Shown here: in pieces, positions 48,291 through 58,129 of the stretch
Position numbering within the stretch: position 1 is the stretch's first letter
Layout: each line of letters begins with the position of its first letter
Assembly (NCBI GenBank): GCA_036346405.1
Contig: CM070548.1
Span: forward strand, 92,474,588-92,538,587
DNA length: 64,000 nt
Source of the DNA: Phyllostachys edulis
Taxonomy: Eukaryota > Streptophyta > Magnoliopsida > Poales > Poaceae
Reading direction: 5' to 3'
Position numbers and translations under genes: made by a program
The notes under the pieces: generated by a model
Database searches by the model: none
What the model was told of the DNA's origin: nothing
Seen by the model: only the letters and a program-made list of their open reading frames with translations

Positions 48291-48774
48291 GCTTCGGGTC
48301 GGAGGTGAAGGGGGGCGAAGGGGACCCCCGAGGTCGGTTGTCGCGAGGGCCCAAGGTCGGAGGTGGGCGATCCCAACGAGGGCGTGTGAGGGATCCGATG
48401 GGAGCCACGCTAGTGGTGGTGGGAACACAGTGGGCGCGCCACGCGGAGGCCCCTGGGTGGAGGTGCTCCTAAGCGGGGAGGGGGAGGGCTGCGCCACAAG
48501 GCATCGTCGGTGGGAGGTGGAGGCCGGGGGCACGGAGGAGCAGGTGGCGGCCCGAAGGTGGCACGACGCTAAGAGGAGGCCCCGGGGTGGAGGTGCTCCG
48601 GAATCTTCTCCGCCCAAAATCCTGAAGGAATAGCGCGAGCCTAATCCATCCGAGGAAATCGGAGGTCAATAACGAGTCTTACCTTTAGTACCCAGAAGTA
48701 GCGCACCCGGGTAGCGTTAGATCGACGGTGGATGGAGCCGGGAGTATGTACTCCCGGTAGTACTAAGCCATTTT

Positions 48775-48776
<2 letters not shown>

Positions 48777-48815
<39 letters not shown>
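48777..48815. repeat. (TA)n microsatellite
   Basis: About 19 TA units just left of a GTACTCCC-family MITE. Confidence 0.95.
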
Positions 48816-48819
<4 letters not shown>

Positions 48820-48831
48820 CCGTTTCGTACT

Positions 48832-49172
48832 CTCGGGAGTATGTACTCCTGCTTCCAATATACCACTTAAACGAATATATTATATTTTTTTTACCACTTT
48901 CAGTATACTTAAATACCAACTATAAGATACTCCAATATGACTTGATTGAAATTTTTTCATTGGAGCCCTTTTTTTTGCTATATATCCTTTTTCATATATA
49001 AAAGAAGTATATACATAAATTTGGCTATAATGAAATTTTTCGTGGAACTCATTTTGAGATATCTTATAATCATTATTGGAGCATTCTCAAATAGATAAAA
49101 AAGTATCATCATACGATTTAAGTGGTATATAAGAAGTGGTAGTACGTACTCCCAGGAGTACCATACCATTTT
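48832..49172. mobile_element. GTACTCCC-family MITE, member 2 (about 340 bp)
   Basis: Left TTCGTACTCTCGGGAGTATG ... CTTCCAATATACCACTTAAAC pairs with right TTTAAGTGGTATATAAGAAG ... GTACGTACTCCCAGGAGTAC in inverted orientation. The interior (ATTGGAGCCC, TCATATATAAAAGAAGTATA) matches members at 41918 and 56509. Confidence 0.78.
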
Positions 49173-49188
49173 CGTATATATACCATTT

Positions 49189-49192
<4 letters not shown>

Positions 49193-49221
<29 letters not shown>
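49193..49221. repeat. (TG)n microsatellite
   Basis: About 14 TG units between a MITE and the left end of the 7.1-kb inverted-repeat element. Confidence 0.95.
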
Positions 49222-49224
<3 letters not shown>

Positions 49225-49785
49225 TGGAACATATCTAGTGCTAATGGGTATTTCAGTGCTAAAGTGCTTATGGCAATCAGGAGCGTTAGATCTGGATTGA
49301 ACAACCAAGATTCGGGTGCTAATCCCACCTCCAATCCACTTAACTCTTTTTCACTTAACACCCTGGTGGTCACGTTTCTTTCGCAAAAAACCCCGCGATT
49401 CCTCCCTCCCATACCCCTTCGTCTTCGACCGCACTGGCCTCCGTGCCTCCTCGCCACCGCCTCCAATTCGCCTCCGCACCTCCTCGCCGTCACCTCCAAT
49501 CTGCCGCCGCCCCCCGCGCCGCCGCCACCTCCTCCTCCCCTCCTCTGCGTGCGCACGGTCGTTTCAAGTCGGCCACCTCCTTGTCATTTCATTGATTGTT
49601 TCATTGTTGCTTTATTGTCAGGGTGTAGCATGCCACCAAGGAGGCTAACATTCTAGCAAAATGTCAGAGCATTGCCTTCTATGTGATGATGTTCATGTTC
49701 TGAGAACCTTATGTACTTCTTATGAACCTTGTGTATTGCTAAATGTCAGTCATGTTGCCATCCTGATTAACCCAGCGACTAGGGG

Positions 49786-51130
49786 CAGTGGCGAATCCAG
49801 GATGAAAAAGGAAGGTGGGCTGAAGGCATCAACTAAACTAATTTGTAACAAACATAGTTTTGTATTTTTGTGCAATCAAATTCATATATGAATAAAAACA
49901 AAGCAAAAAAAGAGAAATACAGTGAAGGTACCTTGCTAATGGAAAGTGCATCTCCAAAACATGCAAATATGGTTCCAGTGGGTAACAACCTCTACATCAA
50001 AATTAGATAAATTAGTGATACAATAACAAATTGTACTTAAATGATCATGAACATTCAAAATAAAAGAACCATACCACTAAGACGCTAGCTTGAATCACGA
50101 CTTTCAAAATGATCATAAATTGCTTATGAAATAATTACGCAAAGTTCGTTTCTTCATTGTTGCAAACCTACAAATTAATTGCTAATTGAGTATGTATATA
50201 TACCACCATAGTACCACACTATATCAATTATCAAACTTACTAGTTACTAACAAATCGAGTAACATTGTAACAAGTATATTAGTATAAATGTATAATATAC
50301 CAACTGACCACCACATCAGATCAATCATTCGGCCTTCGGACTTGGTCTTGAGGCTTCAGTGCGTCGGACTTGAAGACTCCATGCCCAAAATCCCAAATCT
50401 CCTCTCCTCCCACGCAGACGCAGTGACCTCTCGGTCCTCTCAGGCTCTCAGCAGAGCAGATCAGCGTCGGCAGCGTCGCCTCCTGGCCCTCCTCGGTGGC
50501 TTCCCTCCTCCAGTCCTCCTCCACTCCTCACGAGTTCGTGACCTCGCCTCCTTGGTGACTCCTAGGCAGCGACGCGGCATCCCTCGACTAGTCAGCCTCC
50601 TCGGCGTCGGCAGTCGGCGGCCCGCCCCTCGCCTCCTCCGGGCTCCCCCCTCCCTCACGCTCACGCATGCGGCTGCCCTCCTCCTCATCCGGGCTCCCAC
50701 GCGGCCACGCCCGGCTACCGTTGGCGATGCGGCGTTGCGATGGCTCCCCGCCCCAGCTCCCTCTAGCTGCCCACTGCCCTTAGGTTAGTCGCTCGGTTGA
50801 TTGGGGAAATGGGGAATCGATTGGGGATCTGGGGAATCGATTGGGGATTTGTCGATTGGGGGAATTTGGGGAACATGATGGGGGAGTGCTTCACTGTCGT
50901 GTGGGACCGTGTGAGTTGGGCTTGGGCTTCGCTGGGCACAAGCCACAAGGCCCACACGCGTAGTCCTAAGAGGGTTGCTCTTCTTCTTGTGTGCAACATG
51001 ACCATGGCGGCACACACTGCCTAGCCGAGCAGAGAGGTTGGGGGCCTTGGGACCTTGGGGGAAGGGTCTTGGGGCGCTGGTGGAGGGTAGGCTTTAGCCT
51101 GATGAAGTCTACCCGGTGGATTCGCCCCTG
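49786..51130. mobile_element. Non-autonomous hAT element (1,345 bp), perfect TSD
   Basis: Identical 8-mers ACTAGGGG flank it (49778-49785, 51131-51138). The TIRs are CAGTGGCGAATCCA and, inverted, CAGGGGCGAATCCA. The interior is AT-rich at left and GC-rich at 50390-50790, where an ORF of 166 aa has no recognised domain; a captured first exon is possible. TGGGGAATCGATTGGGGAT at 50805-50870 is a small tandem repeat. Confidence 0.88.
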
Positions 51131-51138
51131 ACTAGGGG

Positions 51139-52040
51139 GAAGGTCCACATGAATAAAAAAAGTTCTATTGTGCTCCATCAAATGAAGCCAAAATGACATT
51201 TGGAATTTGAAATATTAGCCATGACTTTTGGGGCTAGTTTGCTTTGTAAGTGCAAGTTAGTTTTGCTGATCAAGGCAATGGTCCATGGGAATCCATGTGC
51301 AAAAACACCTTTACAGTTTCAGAGTCAAACCCGAGGTTGCCTAAAATACTAAGACCTTTGAGAACCATCATGAGCAAGCTAAAATTAGCTTCTCAATTTC
51401 GATATCATTAATTTTCTTGATTTTAGATGAACAAGGTTAAATCAGAGGAATCCTTTGGTATATTTGAAACCTTTCATTGTAGGAAATTGTGAGACCGATG
51501 TTAAGGACCATAAGTATGTAACATTTTATATGCTTTATTATTATACTACCATGGATTAGTATGCTAAGCCACCCATTGAAACTTATTGGCTGCTCTCAAC
51601 CAACTACTCTACTATATATACTACAGTACGAGGAACCTACATATTGGTCTAAATTTTAATGCAACAGCAGAACAAAACTGCACCAAATGAAACTGATTTG
51701 CTCAATCAAGCACAAGTTCGTCAGGATTGTTCAGGTGATAAGCTAGACTTCTATGTCATAGATATCCATCCTATGTCTGCCTGTAGGTTTTCTTTTGCAC
51801 ACACTTAACACCGATTGCTAAAAAAATCACATTATATTGTCATTCTGAAGTACATGACATTACATGAAATCGCCAAACACTTACATAGCATTATCATTCT
51901 GAGGTCATCCATTGAAAACAAAAAAAATCGGGGAAAAATAAACTGAGGCATACTTCCATGTCATTCCCTTATCATCAGTTACATACACATTCTCAGTTAC
52001 ACAATGCATTCACAGTTACACAATTCATTTAGGATTGTGC
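51139..52040. other. Spacer between the hAT element and the solo LTR
   Basis: AT-rich DNA inside the 7.1-kb element. No gene or repeat was recognised. Confidence 0.5.
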
Positions 52041-52059
52041 ACTTTTGTGAGGACCTGAT

Positions 52060-52240
52060 CCGGGAGCACCCGGAGGAATCTCCCAGGACCATCCAGGAGG
52101 TCCAACAGAACCACCCGGAGGTCTGGGAGGTCCTCCAAGAACACTCGGAGGTCTCCCAGAACCACTCGAAGGGGTCTCCAGGACCACCCAGGAGGACCCA
52201 AAGGCCCACCCGGAGGTCCTGCCAAGACCATTCAGAGGTC
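52060..52240. repeat. Degenerate GGAGGTC(C/T) minisatellite
   Basis: About eight diverged units of roughly 20-24 bp around CCCGGAGGTC and CCAGAACCAC lie near the left edge of the solo LTR. Confidence 0.75.
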
Positions 52241-54299
52241 CCAGTCTCTGTGCACAACGAGCTAGTCCCAAGATCAGTTGCTAGCTTGCACAGACTCAAC
52301 ATCGGTGTCATCACAACCATACACAACAAGCTAAAGATGAAGCAGACAAATATATATATATATATATATATAACAAAAGACCTTATGGTCAAGCTTGTTT
52401 ACAGAGATGCCACGCGGGGCAAACAACAAAAGAAAACCTAAAGCGGAACAACTGTATGGTTAGTTTTGCAGAAAACAACATTTAACCAAAATACAATAAG
52501 TAGATTGCATAGCATAAGTTGACAAAAACTAATACATAAGTAGACAAGTTTTGACAAAAACTAATACATAAGTAGACAAGTTTTCTTTGAAAGCAACACA
52601 CGACCACCCTGGTCGAGTGCCCAGACCACTCATGACCACCCGGGTCATGAGCACCAATCACCCACGACCACCCAGGTCGTGAGACAAACCACTCGGAACC
52701 CACCACGACCACAATTTGAGAAAATGTCTACCCCTTGTGTGAAAGAATCCGGGCATATCCATAACCGAGGACACGACTATTCGAATAGATTTTTCACTCT
52801 ACAGAGGTGTACAACTTTACCCACAAGACACGACTTCTCTAGTTGGTTGGACATCCGTCGATGCCCTGCTCACTTCCTTTGGTAAGCAATCTAGAGCACG
52901 TGACAAGACCTTTACAAAGCTCTACTCCGAATCCGTTCTGCTCGCTAAGGTTTTGCCACATAGGCCCCCTCTTGCGCCGTTCCCATCTAAAACAGAACCA
53001 AGTCGAAGTATTGCTAATTAGTTGGCCATGACCACCCTATCCTGGACTTGTGGTTGCACGGGAGTGACCCAGATCAATGGCGTACAAGGTTAAGTCCTTA
53101 GTTGGCTGCTCAGGCGAGTCTATCCACAACCCACTGCGCACACAACACTATGCACATAACACCCACTACTCACTTCCTGCCAACTTGCCCGAACATAAAT
53201 CGTTTTTCCTGGTTCTACCCGGCCAAATGACCACCCAGGTCATGGCACTCAAATTTTATTAGCGGCAACACATGCCACAGTTCAATAGTTCATTAGTCAA
53301 GTTTATCATTGTTTGGTTCAACCTGACCAAAGGACCACCCTAGTCCTGGCACACAAATTTTAGTTATAGCGCAGCAGATCTGGTGAAACACACAGCCACA
53401 CTTCAGATAATCAAGAACACACAGAGTGCCAACTCATGACACAAATCATGTGCACTGGGGTAAAATAACATTTATTGATCCATGTGAACGAGAGACCAAT
53501 GTCTACTAGAGCATGGCTAAGCAAATAAAACGCACCCATGTTGGTATACAAGAACATCCAACTAATAGAGAACCCTCCTAAGATGACCAAGGTTTTATTT
53601 CATTCAAGGATACATGTCATTTATAATTTAACAAGGAGGCATAATGGCATATAGGTAATTAACTAATCTCGAAACTATTTTTATAAAACTAGCCATGCAT
53701 GTTCATAACAAAACAATATACTTTTGCAAAAAATGGGTTCAACATGATCAAAGGTCTATGACTTGCTTCCAGTGAAGGGTTGAGCTGCTTTAGTCGAGGT
53801 TGCCAAATCCAAGAACTTTTCGGGGCAGTCGGATCCTACACGAGCGATAAGAACCAAATAAATAAAGCGAATCCACAAAAACTCCGATTAAAGAACCAAC
53901 TAGAGCTAAAGAGAAAGGCACGGGATCAAGACAACGACAGGAACTTGAACCACTCAAATCAAAGCTCCAACTGAGGAAGAAAGAGCTCTTCAGAAGGAGG
54001 TTTGAGCTGAAAGAGAGGTCCAAGGCACTGGGAAAACAAAAGGTGGGCGGGAGACCTCTCTGGTGCTTTATATAAGCACGGGGAGGTCTTGAGAGAGGAG
54101 GACGGTGCATACAATGCACACGACGGGAGCAGGTAAAGGAAAGAAAGGAGCAGGTAAAGGAGGTGACAATAGAGTCAAAAAGGGCACAATGGAAGTGACA
54201 GCATTCAATGTGATGCAACAGCATTAAATACACAAGGACTCTGGCGTCAGCAACGACGCGACGAGAGGAGGAAGAAGGTGAGCAGGGGAACTGAAAAGA

Positions 54300-54630
54300 T
54301 GGTCCCACTGAAGAGGTGGTCGTGACCGCAAAGGTGGTCTTTGCAAAAAGACCAAGGGGAGGTCGTGACAAAAAAGAGGTCACGATCCATGGGGGAGGTC
54401 CTGACCACAAGGGGGTGGTCTTTGCAAAAAGACCAAGAGGGTCATCTTCGCAAAAAGACCACGGGGAGGTGGTCCTTGCAAAAAGACCACAGGAGAGGTC
54501 ATGACCTAAAAGGTGGTTGTGACCCAAAGAAGAGGTTTGGACCTCAAGGGAGGTCGTGACCCAAAAGGGTGGCCTTTGCAAAAAGACCGAAGAGGGTGGT
54601 CTTTGCAAAAAGACCACAAGAGCGAGGAGG
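54300..54630. repeat. GTGGTCTTTGCAAAAAGACC repeats
   Basis: Seven or so imperfect units combine a near-palindrome GGTC(T/C)TTGCAAAAAGACC with GAGGTCGTGACC. Each unit could form a short hairpin. Confidence 0.82.
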
Positions 54631-54829
54631 TCCTAGGGGCAAGGAGGATATGAGCAGCGAAGCGGGGCCATCTGATTTTGATCGATGGACCAAAGCGATA
54701 GGAACGTTCGGACCGTCCGAACGCTTCCTCTCAATCGGACCGTCCAAACTCAATCGGACGCTCCTCGAGAGGGGAAAGGCGCGGGCGCTGGATTGGACCA
54801 CGCGAAGGAAAAGGGAGATCAAACAAAAA

Positions 54830-55230
54830 GGAGGTCTCAACGGTTAGGATGCAACAAGGGGGAGGTCCCGACGGTCAAGATCTAATAAGGGGAGGTCCTA
54901 ACGGTCAAGACCTAGCAAGGGGAGGGGGTCCTGACGGTCAAGATCTAACAAGGGGGAGGTCCTGACGGTCAAGATCTAATAAGGGGAGGTCATGACGGTC
55001 AAGATCTAACAGGGGGGGTCTTGACGGTCAAGATCTAACAAGGGAGAGGTCCTGACGGTCAAGATCTAACAGGAGAGTCCTGACGGTCAAGATTTAACAA
55101 GGGGGGTCCTGACGGTCAAGATCTAACAAGGGGGAGGTCCTGCCGGTCAAGATCTAGTCCCGACGGTCAAGATCTAACAAGGGGGGGGGTCCTGATGGTC
55201 AAGATCTAACAAGGGGGAGGTCCTGACGAA
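54830..55230. repeat. About 30-bp minisatellite, core GACGGTCAAGATCTAACA
   Basis: Thirteen units of 27-35 bp (GGGGAGGTCCT plus the core) form an almost continuous array. Variation is mostly in the G run and in AAC versus AAT. It lies in the U3-like half of the solo LTR. Confidence 0.93.
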
Positions 55231-55746
55231 CGCGGAGAGGTCCAAATGAACGCAAGGGAGGTCCAAATGAACAGAGAAGGAAAGAAGGTCAATCGATAGC
55301 AAGAGAGATCCGGAAGGGAGAAATCCAACCCGAATTTGAATTTCAGAACTCAAGGATGTTTGAAACACAAACCCGAGCTTGGGAACATCTCGGGGGTGAT
55401 CAAAACCGAAGGAAAAGGTCTGGACCAAAAGGGAAATCCAATAAAAAGATACAAGGGGAGGTTCAAAGGAAAGGAAAGTATGAGCCAAAGAGAAGGTTCA
55501 AACAAAAGGGGAGCAAGGCCGAGAGAAAAACGGGACGAGCTGAGAAAGGAGAGAGACATCACCAAAACCCAATCAACTCCAAATAAACCAAACTTTTGAT
55601 TAGTTGAAGTTTGATTTAGTCATTTTAAACACTTGAATTGGGAAAATCTCAGGTTAAGCTTGAGCAATTTAGCAAAACCAAATGGTTATCTTTATTTTTT
55701 TAATTTTTTTTTCAAAAACTCCTAAAAATTGGGATGTTACAACTTT

Positions 55747-56094
55747 CTTCCAATCAACTTCTTAGTTCACATCGTCTTCTACGTAGGAGACAAATATGTT
55801 ATTGAAATATTCACGAACATGAGGACAAAAAAATTTAGCACTACACATCGAACAGAACATGAAGCAGACAAGGGTTAAGGGACTTACAAGGGACGCGGTG
55901 GTGCCGGGGGCCCGGGCGGTGGCACCGCAGTAGGGAGGGGGAAGGAGGGTAGCGGCGGCAGCGGTTGATCCGCGGCTCCTCAACGCAGGTGGTGGCCGCC
56001 GGCTGTGGGCCTGAGAGGTGGCGCTATAGCTGAGAGGAGGGAGGAGGGCGGTAGGGTGAGAGGAAGGTGAGGGGTCAAAAGGAGGCGGTTGACT
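55747..56094. other. Inner flank of the right inverted repeat
   Basis: About 350 bp, becoming GC-rich from 55890 on. No gene recognised; ORFs here are compositional. Confidence 0.5.
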
Positions 56095-56392
56095 TGAAAC
56101 GACCGTGCGCACGCAGAGGAGGGGAGGAGGAGGTGGTGACGGGGGGAAGGAGGAGGAGGTGGCGTGCAGGGGCGGAGGCGGATTGGAGGCGACGACAAGG
56201 AGGCGCGGAGGCGGATTGAGGCATGGCGGAGGAGGCGTGAGGCCAAGTCGATCAAGACGAATGGGGTATGGGAGGGAGGAGTCATGGGTTTTTTTAAAGA
56301 AACGTGACCCTGTGGTGTTAAGTGAAAAAGGGTTAAGTGGATTGGAGGTGGGATTAGCACGAATCTTGGTTGTTCAATCCGATCTAACGCTC

Positions 56393-56503
<111 letters not shown>

Positions 56504-56508
56504 GTATT

Positions 56509-56860
56509 TCGTTTGTACTCACAGGAGTATGTACTCCCACTTCCAATATACCACTTAAAGCAGTATATTATACTTTTTTTATCACTTTCGGTATACTTAA
56601 ATACCAATCATAAGATACTCCAATGCGACTTGCTTAAAATTTTTCCATTGGAGCCCTTTATTTTTGTTATATAACCTTTTTCATATATAAAAGACGTATG
56701 TACACAAATGTTGCTATAAAAAGTGGATTTTAATAAAAAAATTCATGGAACTCACTTTGGGGTATCTTATAATCATTATTGGAGTAAACTCAAATAAATA
56801 AAGAGGTATCATCATACGATTTAAGTGGTATATAAGAAGTGGGAGTACCATACCATTTTC
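56509..56860. mobile_element. GTACTCCC-family MITE, member 3 (about 350 bp)
   Basis: Left GTATGTACTCCCACTTCCAA ... ACCACTTAAA and right TTTAAGTGGTATATAAGAAG ... GTGGGAGTACCATACC are inverted. The interior matches members at 41918 and 48832 (ATACTCCAATGCGACTTG, GTATCATCATACGATTTAAG). Confidence 0.8.
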
Positions 56861-56890
56861 CTATACACACAAGCGCGTGTGCATCAGAAG

Positions 56891-57401
56891 AAGTCCATAT
56901 AACACCCGTACTTTGCTCAAAAGTATAACTGGCACCCTGAACTATGAAATCAGACATTTGACCCTGAATTTTGCAATCCAGTTCTAATAACACCCTGATC
57001 CGGTTTCGCAGGGTGGCAGCGTGATGAGTGGACGATTTTTCCACGTAAGATAACACGCTGGCAAAGTTTAGGTGAGATAGATGGGGCCCACAGGTGCTTC
57101 TCTCTCAAATTGAAACAGAGAGGGAGGAAGCAACAGGGGCGGCCATGGAAGCGTAGCTGGGAGCTCGGTGGGGGAGAAGCCCCTGTGTGCCCCACCTGTC
57201 ATTGACTCAACTTGGTCAATGTGTCATCCTACATGGCAAAACTGTTTACTCATCGCGCCATGCGGGCAATACCACAATACAAAACCAGATCATGTTGTTA
57301 TTTGAACTGTATTATAAAGTTTGGGGGGATCAAATGTCTGGTTTCATTGTTCAGGATGATAGACGACCATTCAAGCAAAGTTTAGGGTGTTATATAGACT
57401 T
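56891..57401. mobile_element. AAGTCCATATAACACCC element, full copy (511 bp)
   Basis: The 17-bp left end AAGTCCATATAACACCC and the right end GGGTGTTATATAGACTT are inverted with one mismatch. A truncated copy is at 43411-43812. The interior has no coding potential and contains CAGGGGCGGCCATGG. The superfamily is not assigned. Confidence 0.78.
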
Positions 57402-57651
57402 TTTTTCCCATATATATGTGGAATGTGGATTACGAATCGTTGGTAAACTCTGTGCAATATTACTCGCTCTGTCATTTTGACCAAAGGTTTCTTTCACATA
57501 TACTTATCACTTCGTGGTTCTTTAGATAAACTTTTTCAAACTTCTCTTATCATCCCTAGTTATGTCCACCCACTTTGCTACATCGTTTAACATGCTTAAG
57601 ATATTATTAGAGGGGCATTATTGGCATATCTTATCACAAAAACAATCTTCT
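57402..57651. other. Spacer before the terminal CACTA element
   Basis: About 250 bp, nothing recognised. Confidence 0.5.
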
Positions 57652-57669
57652 CACTACTACGTAAAAGGC

Positions 57670-57900
57670 CTTCACAGACGGTTCCGCGCCATCACGAGCG
57701 GTTAGTGGAGAAATGCGAGTTTATGGGTCGAGAATGCATGAGGTCATCACGAGCGGTTTTGAACCGTCTGTAATACATATTATATCACAGCGGTTTGTAG
57801 ATGAAGCAAATGCATGATAATCATTTCTACGAGCAGTTTCATCTGCTGCCGTGCATGGTAGTCGACTATCACGAGCGGTTTCATCTCTGCACTATCTGTG
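57670..57900. repeat. Subterminal repeats of the terminal CACTA element
   Basis: Several copies of TCACAGACGGTT, ATCACGAGCGGTTT and the inverse AACCGTCTGTAATA. Two related motifs (GACGG and GAGCGG forms) coexist. Confidence 0.8.
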
Positions 57901-58129
57901 GTAGTCTTTGCGTGCTAAATCTATTTACATTTATTGGCTAGCCTCAGAAATGCTAGCCATGCCCTCTGAAACAACAAGCACATCCAATTCGCATTCATTT
58001 CAGAAGCACATCAAAATTGCATTCATTTCAGAAACAAGCACATCCAATTCACAAATCAATTAACTTTAACCATTAATGTGCATTAATTTACACACATGTA
58101 CCATTATGTTCAATCTATCCCAATCAAGT

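Larger units (their letters stand above)
52046..55741 (-). mobile_element. Solo LTR of a large LTR retrotransposon (3.7 kb)
   Basis: ACTTT flanks both sides (52041-52045, 55742-55746). Read on the minus strand it begins TGTAACATCCCAATTTTTAG and ends GGTCCTCACA, giving TG...CA borders. No internal retroviral domain is present between the duplications, so it is a solo LTR, probably Gypsy-type by its length (inference). It is packed with short tandem repeats at 52060-52240, 52590-52700, 54300-54630 and 54830-55230. Large minus-strand ORFs (53790-54617) are compositional. Confidence 0.83.

Noticed and set aside
53790..54617. 275-aa minus-strand ORF
   Set aside because: It is repeat-derived (TTSLEV, LFAKTT periodicity) inside the solo LTR and shows no coding pattern.
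54830..55230. Possible CRISPR array
   Set aside because: The units are contiguous minisatellite copies without unique spacers, in a plant nuclear LTR with no cas genes.
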